A stretch of 64,000 nt of DNA from NCBI GenBank assembly GCA_001800245.1, contig MGVA01000068.1:62001-126000 (forward strand). The letters run 5' to 3'. The notes beneath the pieces are model-generated. The model searched no databases and was not told where the DNA came from. It saw nothing but the letters and a program-made list of their open reading frames with translations. Source of the stretch: Elusimicrobia bacterium RIFOXYA12_FULL_51_18 (GTDB lineage: Bacteria > Elusimicrobiota > Elusimicrobia > Elusimicrobiales > UBA9959). The first letter of the stretch is position 1. Each line of letters starts with the position of its first letter. A program made the translations under genes and the position numbers. Below, one piece after another: positions 54,715-62,086 of this stretch.

Positions 54715-54885
54715 ATGAACCTTAAAGAAAAGACTGGCATGAAAATAGGCGGAGTATCTGGAGCTCTTATATCGCTGATATTGATCTATCATGGCAAAAA
54801 AGTGTTTCCAGAGCTGATCAACACGCTGCTCATCGCTTTCGTGCCATGGATAGGCGCCACTCTTGGCGATAAATATTTAAAGTAA
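54715..54885 (+). CDS. Small membrane protein (56 residues)
   Basis: Starts MNLKEKTGMKIGGVSG eight bases after the Cys-rich gene. Two hydrophobic helices (about 13-23 and 34-48) with a short polar turn, ending ATLGDKYLK. The size and layout recall small holin-like or anchor proteins, but nothing identifies it. Probably co-transcribed with the secreted protein and possibly its membrane partner. Confidence 0.5.
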   Translation: MNLKEKTGMKIGGVSGALISLILIYHGKKVFPELINTLLIAFVPWIGATLGDKYLK

Positions 54886-54894
54886 AGCACTGTT

Positions 54895-54944
54895 GGAGTG
54901 AGGACCAGGGAGGGGGCCGTGCGGTCCTTCCCCGGCCTCACTCC
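54895..54944 (+). terminator. Hairpin after the small membrane gene
   Basis: GGAGTGAGG (54895-54903) pairs with CCTCACTCC (54936-54944); the enclosed G-rich and C-rich stretches can pair in part. No T tract follows. Confidence 0.5.
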
Positions 54945-55020
54945 GATGCCCTATGAAAACAAGCGGATAAACGGGGCCCAAAACAGGTTAGGCCGAAAGA
55001 CCCTTTCCTAAGCTGGTTCT

Positions 55021-55115
55021 GTCAGATAAGCTGTATCTATAGTATCCTTGTAATCCGGGGGATCGGCCCCGGGGCATCTACGACCGGACCTTAATCCGGT
55101 GTATCCAGGGAAAGC
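55021..55115 (+). other. Structured intergenic segment
   Basis: Two compact hairpins: CCGGGG-GATCGG-CCCCGG (55055-55072) and CCGGA-CCTTAA-TCCGG (55084-55099), each preceded by the same TAAT-CCGG word. It lies in a 320-base gap before the small peptide gene. It is not a tRNA. It could be a leader RNA or small RNA; no known riboswitch is recognised. Confidence 0.3.
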
Positions 55116-55141
55116 GTGTACGAAAGCGCCCCCTATTTTTA

Positions 55142-55159
55142 TCGGCAAACTGTATTGTA
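55142..55159 (+). promoter_or_regulatory. Weak σ54-like site P2
   Basis: TCGGCAAACTGTATTGTA has GGCA and ATTG like P1 and P3 but the spacing is one base longer, and GCGCCCCCTATTTTT lies upstream as at P1. It is 48 bases before the peptide gene at 55207. The spacing defect makes function doubtful. Confidence 0.3.
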
Positions 55160-55206
55160 ATGAGATCTCGAAACTGGTAGAATAAAAACATTGCAGGGGA
55201 GATATA

Positions 55207-55380
55207 ATGAACAAAATTAAACAAATCGCTCTTATATTCGTATACGCTATTGTCGGGCTGGTTTCCGCGTCGAATGCCACAGTATTCGATAAAGCGGGCG
55301 TGGTCACCGCCAAGAGCGCGGTGAGGGATAGTAATGATCCAAATCGCGATGGCCCGCCGCCAATGAAAATTCATAAATAA
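55207..55380 (+). CDS. Small Sec-exported peptide (57 residues)
   Basis: Starts MNKIKQIALIFVYAIVGLVS with cleavage near SASNA, leaving about 33 residues: a polar segment and a Pro-rich end (DGPPPMKIHK). AGGGGAGA precedes the ATG by 6 bases. No cysteines. Position just before the YcaO-like, peptide-binding and sensor-kinase genes suggests a secreted signal or a substrate for processing, comparable in layout to exported pro-pheromones; this is inference. No family is recognised. Confidence 0.55.
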   Translation: MNKIKQIALIFVYAIVGLVSASNATVFDKAGVVTAKSAVRDSNDPNRDGPPPMKIHK

Positions 55381-55392
55381 CCTGCGGACTTT

Positions 55393-55438
55393 TAGGATAA
55401 AGTTACGTCTAAGGGTATATCCTAATGGGTATACCCTT
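55393..55438 (+). promoter_or_regulatory. Overlapping inverted repeats before the YcaO-like gene
   Basis: TAGGATA (55393-55399) can pair with TATCCTA (55418-55424), while AAGGGTATA (55411-55419) can pair with TATACCCTT (55430-55438). The two pairings share bases 55418-55419 and interlock. The second is followed by TTACTTTT. Could be a terminator for the peptide gene, an attenuator or an operator. Confidence 0.4.
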
Positions 55439-55451
55439 TTACTTTTAAATT

Positions 55452-56387
55452 GTGATAACTACGGCTAAAACTCTTCTTAGGTTCATAGATCCGGAAACCG
55501 GGCCTATAACAAGAATCACATCGGCTCCTTATCCCAGCTTGTTCAAAAGGAGTTGGTGGCATTCTTCCGCGTTTCTACATAAAAATATCACCGGTGTAAC
55601 TGGGGAGTTTAAGATTTTTAACCAAGGTAGTGGCGGTGCTTGGAGTCCAGATAAAGAGGAAAGCCAGGTAAAAGCCGTTGTGGAGGCTATAGAGAGATGG
55701 TCTTTTTTTTATTACTCTTCCGGACAAAGCGCCGGATTAGATATTGATTCAACCACAAATGGTTTTGCGGCGTTGCCTGATAGTTTCGGAAGCGGGCCTG
55801 TGAAAGCGAACGCTTATTGTGAAGCGTTGGAAAGATGGCTGCTGGACAGAATATGGTACAACGGTGATGTCCTCCTTGTAAATTTCCCCTGGGAGCGCAC
55901 CAAGGCCCCCGCGCTATTCGGCGGGTACGCAGAACGCTTGCGCGTCTATATCACAGAAATGGCGGATATAGAGTTCCCCGATCTTTCCGATAAAAAAGTG
56001 TTTTTTTGTCTTGCCTTGTTGGAAACAGAATGTGGCGGAGTGCTGCCTGGGTCTGCGTGCGGGATGGATGTGAATACTGTGGCGGAACATGCCATTATAG
56101 AACTTTACAACCACTATCTAGTCTTTGGGAAGATAAAGAAACTTAACCCCGCGCGGCTTGACAGCCTCATTGAGGCGCGCCTTTATTATTTTGCTAGTTC
56201 AAAGTCTGCGGGAGAAATGGTTAAAACCAAAATCCAGATTGGAAAAAATTCTGTCCCGAAGATCCCCAAGTTGGCCTTTTCCGCCGCGATAATAGGGCCT
56301 TGGAACCCCGAAGTCAATGTCTACCGCGTCCTTTTGGACGGCACGGTTCCTTTCATGACGGATGGGGTCGAGCGATTTCTGGTTTAA
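55452..56387 (+). CDS. YcaO-like protein
   Basis: 311 residues from a GTG start. The YcaO ATP-binding pattern is visible: GSGGAWSPDKEESQVKAVVE followed by AIERW (Glu78, Glu81, Arg82), then TNGFAALP and KANAYCEALERWLLDRIW (the SNGxAAG and E-L-x-E-R blocks). YcaO enzymes phosphorylate peptide backbone amides to form azolines, amidines or thioamides. This one is short and lacks a C-terminal Pro-rich motif. No separate E1-like partner is present, so its role is uncertain. The next gene begins right after its stop. Confidence 0.78.
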   Translation: MITTAKTLLRFIDPETGPITRITSAPYPSLFKRSWWHSSAFLHKNITGVTGEFKIFNQGSGGAWSPDKEESQVKAVVEAIERWSFFYYSSGQSAGLDIDSTTNGFAALPDSFGSGPVKANAYCEALERWLLDRIWYNGDVLLVNFPWERTKAPALFGGYAERLRVYITEMADIEFPDLSDKKVFFCLALLETECGGVLPGSACGMDVNTVAEHAIIELYNHYLVFGKIKKLNPARLDSLIEARLYYFASSKSAGEMVKTKIQIGKNSVPKIPKLAFSAAIIGPWNPEVNVYRVLLDGTVPFMTDGVERFLV

Positions 56388-57950
56388 ATGTATTACATTG
56401 CCCGCTTTATCTGTTTTCTGTTTATTTGCCCGCTATCATTGTCAGCAGGAGATAACGCTATGAATTCGACCCCGTTCAGGTTCCTATACTGGTATCTTCC
56501 CTCGACCTTCGACACATATAAATCGGACCGCATTGATGTTTTGCCGGTGATCCGGAATATTTATGCTCCGCTGATTACTAGTTTTATGAACAGCAGGACG
56601 GAGGGAATGATCGCGGAATCGTGGAAGGTGGATCCGACAGGGAAAACATGGAGATTTAAAATACGGAAAGGACTAACTTTTGACGATGGGACGCCGATAA
56701 CTGCGGATATCGTGCTAAAGAATTTCAGAAGGATCTTGTGGCTTACACGTAAAGATGCTCTCCCCTTAAACTCGCTTATGCCGGAGGTGCGTGACTGGAA
56801 CAACTATGCTGCGCCACTTAAAAGCATCTACGCGACCGGCGATACGCTTATCTTCAAACTGAATAAACGGGCGGCAGACTTGTGCGAGATATTGGACCAG
56901 GCGATATATAGTATTGCAGATCCAAAATGTTTTGACAAAAACGCCCAATGGAAAGACGATTTCTGTTATTCGGCGTCCGGCGCATATAGGGTAAAAAGTA
57001 TTTCCAAAGAAAAAGTGGTGCTGGAATCGAGGCACGTCTTTCATTCAGTTGAGTACGCCCCTGGGGTGGTGGAAATATATGGCTCACCCGCCAATCGGGA
57101 TTTTATCGGGGCGATAACCGGAAATAGCTGTGACATGACCGTACAAATGAGCAGCAGCCTGGGGAAGGATAAGCTAAAGACGCTTACGTCCGCCGGAGTC
57201 GCCGTCACCGAAGGAATAGCGACTGATATGTATTTCATGGAACTGAATCACAAACACCCTCCATTCAGCGATCCGGCTCTTCGCCGGTCGGTCCGTGACG
57301 TATTCTTTTATATCCTACAAAACGGTTCACAACTGTCGTCGCAGGTGTCGATTGACCATTCGTTTATCCCAAAAGGGGGAATGGGATATGTGAAATTCCA
57401 CGCACCGCGCAGCGTCCGGCCGGTAAAGGGAGCCAAGGGAAAAGTCGTTATTATTTCAACTCCACTACCCGAGAAGATAACAAGCAAAGACCAGGATATC
57501 AAGATACTAGTAGAGGAGGCCCTTACCGAGTCTTTGCGGTTGCATGGCATGACTTCACACATTATCCGATTGTCCGGAAAAGAATGGTATAACCGGAAGG
57601 CAAAAGGAGCCTACGACATTATATATCGTGCGTCAGGCATATCTATTTCAGACCCATTCGTTTCCCTGCGTATGATGTTTATGAGTAAAATCGGCGCGTG
57701 TATTCCTGACCCCTCAGGCAAGATCCCTGAAATCATAAAAGAGGCCGAGGGCACGCGCGGGCCCTCAGACAGGAGGCTTTTGGCGGAAAAAATAAACAAA
57801 ACAATATTTGATGACGCGGCAGTACTGACTTTTATGCATTCAGGGCCAGTCTACCTTCATAATCAAGGCGTGGACCTGTCGCATTTCAATTCGGCCTCCG
57901 ATGTTGTAGAGTTCCGTGCTATTAGCTGGCGGCCGGAAATGGTGAAATAA
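56388..57950 (+). CDS. Oligopeptide-binding protein (SBP family 5) without a permease
   Basis: 520 residues with a signal peptide (FICFLFICPLSLSAG). The SBP_bac_5 fold is visible in GMIAESWKVDPTGKTWRFKI, RKGLTFDDGTPITADIVLKNFRRIL, SASGAYRVKSISKEKVVL and ALRRSVRDVFFYIL. These proteins normally deliver peptides to an ABC importer. None is present; instead the sensor-kinase gene follows 2 bases later. It probably senses a peptide in the periplasm on behalf of that kinase. Confidence 0.88.
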   Translation: MYYIARFICFLFICPLSLSAGDNAMNSTPFRFLYWYLPSTFDTYKSDRIDVLPVIRNIYAPLITSFMNSRTEGMIAESWKVDPTGKTWRFKIRKGLTFDDGTPITADIVLKNFRRILWLTRKDALPLNSLMPEVRDWNNYAAPLKSIYATGDTLIFKLNKRAADLCEILDQAIYSIADPKCFDKNAQWKDDFCYSASGAYRVKSISKEKVVLESRHVFHSVEYAPGVVEIYGSPANRDFIGAITGNSCDMTVQMSSSLGKDKLKTLTSAGVAVTEGIATDMYFMELNHKHPPFSDPALRRSVRDVFFYILQNGSQLSSQVSIDHSFIPKGGMGYVKFHAPRSVRPVKGAKGKVVIISTPLPEKITSKDQDIKILVEEALTESLRLHGMTSHIIRLSGKEWYNRKAKGAYDIIYRASGISISDPFVSLRMMFMSKIGACIPDPSGKIPEIIKEAEGTRGPSDRRLLAEKINKTIFDDAAVLTFMHSGPVYLHNQGVDLSHFNSASDVVEFRAISWRPEMVK

Positions 57951-57952
57951 CA

Positions 57953-60001
57953 ATGCTCTCAAAATGGCGGCTGCTTCAGATATGGTTCCTGGCTGGCGCC
58001 GTTCTGGCCATTATCTTTTCAGCGGCTTTTTTCTGGCTGTGGTCCGCCGCAAAAGAATACGGGGTCTCTTCTCTTGAAAAACAGATTACCACAACTCTTT
58101 CAAATGAACTGGCCGAAGGGAATATATTAAAGCTTGAGGCCGCGTTAGGCAAAAGTCAAAAAGAAGGAATTCTTCAGTTTGCCGAGATCCGGCAGTTTGT
58201 TCGACCGGATTCCTGGGAGACCATTTATAAGACACAGTTTCTCGGTTCGCCGGCCGTAGATCCTTTTACGGGGTTTACCTGCTCGTCCGGCCGGCTTGTA
58301 AAACCACATTTTTGGAGGGGCGTAGGCCTGCTTGTGGTGTTGCCGGGGAACATTTCAGGCGCAGATTGTCTTGCTTTATATATAGATTCAGATCTTCCGC
58401 ATGGCCTTAAAATCTTGCGTAACAGGTTGATATTGTTCGCAATATTCAGCGCCGCTGCACTTGTAGGCTTGTTTTTTATATACATGACCTCCTGGCATAA
58501 AAAGATTGTTCTTCTTGAAACAGAAAATCTGAAAGCTCATATCGACAAGCAAGCGTCCTTGACTGCCTTGGCCGCGCAGGTGGCGCATGACATACGGTCA
58601 CCCTTGTTTGCGCTGGACGCGGCGCTTAAAGATACGGCGGAACTTCCTGAAAAGAAACGTATTATAGTGCGGCATGCGGTTAATCGCATACGCGATGTGG
58701 CGAATGATCTTCTTGAAAAGAACCGGCAACAGACAAAAACCGTACCAGCCGCTGATTCTGCCGGAGAAAAATCCGAAGCGGGTGTGATATTGCAAACCTA
58801 TCTGATCTCAAGCATTGTTGATCCTATTATCACGGAAAAGCGACTGCAATTTGAGTCAAAACCAGGGATCAATATTGATTTTGAATTAACGAGGGAATCT
58901 TACGGCCTGTTCGCTAAAATCCAGCCTGTTGAGTTCCGGCGCATGATTTCTAATCTGGTCAATAACGCCGTTGAGGCTTTGGGCGATAAAGGTGCGGTAA
59001 TTATAAGTTTAGGTCATGAAAACGAAAGCATCATTTTGACAGTATCCGATAATGGCAAAGGCATACTACCCGAAATACTGGCGCGTCTTGGTCAAAAAGG
59101 CGAAACTCACGGTAAAGCCGGAGGATCGGGTCTTGGGTTGTTCCATGCCAGAACTACGGCGGAAAGTTGGGGTGGCAGTCTGACAATTACTTCGGAGCCG
59201 GGCAAGGGCAGCAAAGTCACAATAAAACTACCTAAAGCCGAAGCTCCTGATGAATTTGTGCCGGAATTGATACTTTATCCTGGCAGGCCGGTTGTTGTTC
59301 TGGACGATGACCCGAGTGTCCATCAGATATGGCAGGGCCGGTTTGAGTCCGTCCGTGTTAAAGAACATGATATTGAAGTACTCCATTTCAGTGAGCCGGA
59401 TAAATTGCGGACTTGGGTGAAAGCCAATCAGATAAAAGTCGAAAATGCCGTCTGCCTTTTTGATTATGAACTTTCAGGGTATAAAGAAACCGGATTAAGC
59501 CTGTCCGAAGAGCTTGGGCTCTGCGGTCAAACGATATTGGTCACAAGCCGCTGCGAAGAGGATCGGATAATTGCAGAATGCAGGCGTCTTAAGATACGAA
59601 TGATCCCAAAAGGATTATCCGGTTTTGTGCCTATGACGATAGGTGATAGTAAATCTCTTATTAATCCGCCTGTTTCTGCTTCGTCTTCTAAATGCGTTGT
59701 TCTGGTGGACGATGACGCGCTTACGCATATGACCTGGGAAATGGCCGCACAGGAGCACGGCATTAAATTGCAGGCATATACCGACCCGGCTGAGTTCCTC
59801 TCGCAACTGGGGGATTTTCCCAAAGACACGCCGATATACATAGATTCCGACCTTGGTGAAAATATAAAAGGCGAGGATATTGCCGCAGACCTAAGAAAAA
59901 AAGGTTTCACGAATCTTTGCCTTGCGACCGGACATCCTCCGGAGAAATTCTCCCATTTGCCCTGGCTGAAAGTGATCAGCAAAGAACCGCCGTGGGGCTG
60001 A
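57953..60001 (+). CDS. Hybrid sensor kinase with two C-terminal receiver domains
   Basis: 682 residues. Membrane helices at about 12-33 and 158-178 enclose a 125-residue periplasmic sensor. HisKA has the phosphoacceptor His212 in AAQVAHDIRSPLFAL, then an HATPase with LVNNAVEALGDKG and GGSGLGLFHART. Two receiver-like domains follow: VVVLDDDPSVHQIW with LFDYELSG, and CVVLVDDDALTHMTW with YIDSDLG. Phosphate could pass through these to a separate Hpt/DHp protein and on to the σ54 activator. The adjacent peptide-binding gene supplies the likely input. Confidence 0.9.
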   Translation: MLSKWRLLQIWFLAGAVLAIIFSAAFFWLWSAAKEYGVSSLEKQITTTLSNELAEGNILKLEAALGKSQKEGILQFAEIRQFVRPDSWETIYKTQFLGSPAVDPFTGFTCSSGRLVKPHFWRGVGLLVVLPGNISGADCLALYIDSDLPHGLKILRNRLILFAIFSAAALVGLFFIYMTSWHKKIVLLETENLKAHIDKQASLTALAAQVAHDIRSPLFALDAALKDTAELPEKKRIIVRHAVNRIRDVANDLLEKNRQQTKTVPAADSAGEKSEAGVILQTYLISSIVDPIITEKRLQFESKPGINIDFELTRESYGLFAKIQPVEFRRMISNLVNNAVEALGDKGAVIISLGHENESIILTVSDNGKGILPEILARLGQKGETHGKAGGSGLGLFHARTTAESWGGSLTITSEPGKGSKVTIKLPKAEAPDEFVPELILYPGRPVVVLDDDPSVHQIWQGRFESVRVKEHDIEVLHFSEPDKLRTWVKANQIKVENAVCLFDYELSGYKETGLSLSEELGLCGQTILVTSRCEEDRIIAECRRLKIRMIPKGLSGFVPMTIGDSKSLINPPVSASSSKCVVLVDDDALTHMTWEMAAQEHGIKLQAYTDPAEFLSQLGDFPKDTPIYIDSDLGENIKGEDIAADLRKKGFTNLCLATGHPPEKFSHLPWLKVISKEPPWG

Positions 60002-60184
60002 TTATGATTTCGGTTTTGCTTCCAACTCCGTCAGAAGCATAATAATATCCTGCGCCGCTTCGCGCATAAGCCTGATCACTTTATCCTTTTTTTCCGGAGG
60101 GCATTTTTCCAGGAGTTCCACCGCGCTTTTAAGGCCTATGGTTTTTGATTTAAGGTTGTGATATATTTTTTCATTATCGGCCAT
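60002..60184 (-). CDS. 60-residue stand-alone DHp-like protein
   Basis: Starts at the ATG at 60184, two bases after the stop of the σ54 activator gene whose last codons carry its GGAGAGG site. IYHNLKSKTIGLKSAVELLE matches the H-box helix of a HisKA/DHp domain (His8), and KKDKVIRLMREAAQDIIMLL the second helix, together one DHp hairpin with no ATPase domain. A dimer could form a four-helix bundle that passes phosphate from the receiver-bearing kinase to the activator's receiver. This function is inferred. Confidence 0.72.
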   Translation of the reverse strand: MADNEKIYHNLKSKTIGLKSAVELLEKCPPEKKDKVIRLMREAAQDIIMLLTELEAKPKS

Positions 60185-60186
60185 GA

Positions 60187-61533
60187 TTATTTCCTCTCCG
60201 TTGTTTTCAACTTCGCCAGCACGGAATACAGAAGACATTTAGAGATCTTAAGCTGGGTAAGCGTGGCGGCTTTTTTGCCGTGGTTCTCGCTTAGATTGCG
60301 GTTAATGATCCCCGCGGTAAAACGGTCCGCGGCGGCGGCAAGGCCGTGTTTAACCGCATAATCGTACTGCTCCTGTGTAACAGCCGCTGCGCCTGTCTGC
60401 TCCGGCGCGACGCATGGCGTAATGTGCCGTTGCACAGTGTCCAGCGTCACCGATCCCTGTGTGCCGGCCGCTATTAATTCCACAAAGCGCTTTAGTTCAC
60501 GGGTGTTGCCGGGCCAGTTGTGCGCCAGCAGATGTTCCCTTGCCTCCGGCTCGAACGCAAGCCGCTTCTTTCCCTTTGTAAAAGCCTGCATTAGTGGGAA
60601 GATATCGCATTTCCTCTGTGCCAGGGGTTTTAGTGCTATCGTCATGCCGTGCACGCGCTGGAAGAAATCAAAGCGCAACTTTCCCTCGGCCAGCAGTTTC
60701 TGCACGTCCTCAAGAGTGGCGCTTATTACGCGGAAGTCGGAATACTCCGGCTTGTCCGCCCCAAGTGGGTAGAACGCCTTTTCCTCAATGGCCTTAAGCA
60801 GCTTCACCTGCATATTCTGGCTCATGGCACCTATTTCATCGAGGAACAGCGTGCCCTTGTCCGCCTGCGCCAGTTTGCCTTTGCGGTTTTCATGCGCGCC
60901 GGTGAATGACCCTCTTTTATATCCAAACAACTCTGATTCCAAAAGGTCCTCAGTATAAGCCGCACAATTTATCGACACAAAGTCGCCGTCCCGGCCGGAA
61001 TGCCCGTGCAATAGCTGCGCGAGGGTGGTCTTGCCGGTGCCGGAAGGGCCAAGGAGCATCAGCGGCAGCTCCATAGCCGCGTATTTAAGAGCCTCGGACA
61101 CCAACGAGCGGGTTTCGGGGTCGTTGGTTATAAAAACTTCGGAGAAAACTTCTTGCGCTTCTTTGCCGCCGTCGCCGCGCAGATACCGGGCTATGATGGC
61201 CGCTATGTTATGGTCCTCGTTGCCCTTCACATAAAACTCTTTACAGCCAAGCGCGTAAGCCCGGCCAATGGTTTCTTCCGTATCACAACTAGACATTACC
61301 ACGGAGTAAATATTCCTTGAAACCGCCAAAGGGATAAGCTTCAGCCCGGAATAATCGTCATTCTCACCGAGCAGCAGGTCCATAAAGCAGATATCATAAT
61401 GCCCGGCCTTAAGTTTGCGTTCGGCCGTAGCTTTATCCCCGGCAAACTCCACCGCATGGCCCGCCAGGTTTTCCGACATAACCTCGCGTGCCAGCGCGTC
61501 GTCTTCAACCACAAGAATATTTAGTTTACCCAT
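60187..61533 (-). CDS. σ54-dependent response regulator (NtrC family)
   Basis: 448 residues from the ATG at 61533; the longer frame to 61728 adds non-homologous residues. Receiver with VVEDDALAREVM and phosphoacceptor Asp52. AAA+ domain: Walker A LGPSGTGKTT (161-170), GSFTGA (208-213, Ser in place of the first Ala of GAFTGA), Walker B LFLDEIGAM. The end has a Fis-like helix-turn-helix (NHGKKAATLTQLKISKCLLY). It is divergent from the precursor-peptide promoter P3 and is the obvious activator of it. The DHp-like gene follows in the same operon. Confidence 0.93.
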   Translation of the reverse strand: MGKLNILVVEDDALAREVMSENLAGHAVEFAGDKATAERKLKAGHYDICFMDLLLGENDDYSGLKLIPLAVSRNIYSVVMSSCDTEETIGRAYALGCKEFYVKGNEDHNIAAIIARYLRGDGGKEAQEVFSEVFITNDPETRSLVSEALKYAAMELPLMLLGPSGTGKTTLAQLLHGHSGRDGDFVSINCAAYTEDLLESELFGYKRGSFTGAHENRKGKLAQADKGTLFLDEIGAMSQNMQVKLLKAIEEKAFYPLGADKPEYSDFRVISATLEDVQKLLAEGKLRFDFFQRVHGMTIALKPLAQRKCDIFPLMQAFTKGKKRLAFEPEAREHLLAHNWPGNTRELKRFVELIAAGTQGSVTLDTVQRHITPCVAPEQTGAAAVTQEQYDYAVKHGLAAAADRFTAGIINRNLSENHGKKAATLTQLKISKCLLYSVLAKLKTTERK

Positions 61534-61738
61534 TAAAGCCCCCAACTTGCCGCCGTCTGATATCCAATATTGTAGCAAACCCAGGCCATATCGTCTTATA
61601 AAAGTACCATAGGGATCTAAAATAGTACGCATTACGAGTCTTTTACAAGATAAAACAAGCCGCGCTAATTCCAGGCTAAAGAGTATTCTCCGACGATAAA
61701 ACAAGGAATATGCGCCCATTTCGGCCATTTTCCGGATT

Positions 61739-61756
61739 TCGGCATAATAATTGCTC
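61739..61756 (+). promoter_or_regulatory. σ54-type promoter P3 of the peptide operon
   Basis: TCGGCATAATAATTGCTC: GG at 61741-61742 and GC at 61753-61754, exact GG-N10-GC spacing. It lies 41 bases before the first precursor ATG and 200 bases from the divergent σ54 activator gene. Upstream repeats of CCCATTT/CCATTTT/GGATTT may bind the activator. Confidence 0.75.
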
Positions 61757-61794
61757 TATACAAGAGTGTAGACTAAAAACGGATAGGAGGAAAA

Positions 61795-61899
61795 ATGGAA
61801 TTGTTTAAAATCGAAGTCGAGAAAGTTGAAGCACAAACGCGCGGCTGCGGCTGTGTATGCGTGCCTGGAGTTGGTGGTGGCGCCGGGGAAAATAAATAA
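61795..61899 (+). CDS. Precursor peptide 1 (34 residues)
   Basis: Starts MELFKIEVEKVEAQ and continues TRGCGCVCVPGVGGGAGENK. A leader of about 15 residues is followed by a core with CxCxC and a GGGAG stretch. TAGGAGG lies 5 bases before the ATG. It has a paralogue immediately downstream and a radical SAM maturase after that, so it is very probably a ribosomally made, modified peptide. Below the size limit of most gene finders. Confidence 0.85.
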   Translation: MELFKIEVEKVEAQTRGCGCVCVPGVGGGAGENK

Positions 61900-61916
61900 T
61901 AGTAAGGAGAATTCTA

Positions 61917-62024
61917 ATGAGGGAACTGTTTAAAATAGAAGTTGAAGTTCTTAACGAAACCACAACGCGTGCATGTCAATGCCTCTGCTCTGGTTTGGGT
62001 GGTGGAGCCGGCGGGGAAAAATAA
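61917..62024 (+). CDS. Precursor peptide 2 (35 residues)
   Basis: Starts MRELFKIEVEVLNETT and continues TRACQCLCSGLGGGAGGEK. It shares ELFKIEVE, TR, CxCxC and GGGAG with peptide 1, while the residues between cysteines differ (GCV against QCL). AAGGAGA precedes the start. The conserved leader and variable core positions are typical of a RiPP precursor family. Confidence 0.85.
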   Translation: MRELFKIEVEVLNETTTRACQCLCSGLGGGAGGEK

Positions 62025-62037
62025 AAAAGAAGAAAAA

Positions 62038-62065
62038 GACAGGGCGGCATTCCCGCCGCCCTGTC
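62038..62065 (+). terminator. Hairpin between precursors and maturase
   Basis: GACAGGGCGGC (62038-62048) pairs perfectly with GCCGCCCTGTC (62055-62065) over a 6-base loop. There is no T tract on this strand, so it may partly terminate or protect the short precursor mRNA and lower maturase expression. The Shine-Dalgarno of the maturase follows at 62073. Confidence 0.6.
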
Positions 62066-62086
62066 ATAAATCCAGGAGACTTTAAT

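Noticed and set aside
55021-55115. A tRNA or known riboswitch
   Set aside because: The hairpins do not form a cloverleaf, there is no T-loop consensus, and no known riboswitch core was recognised.
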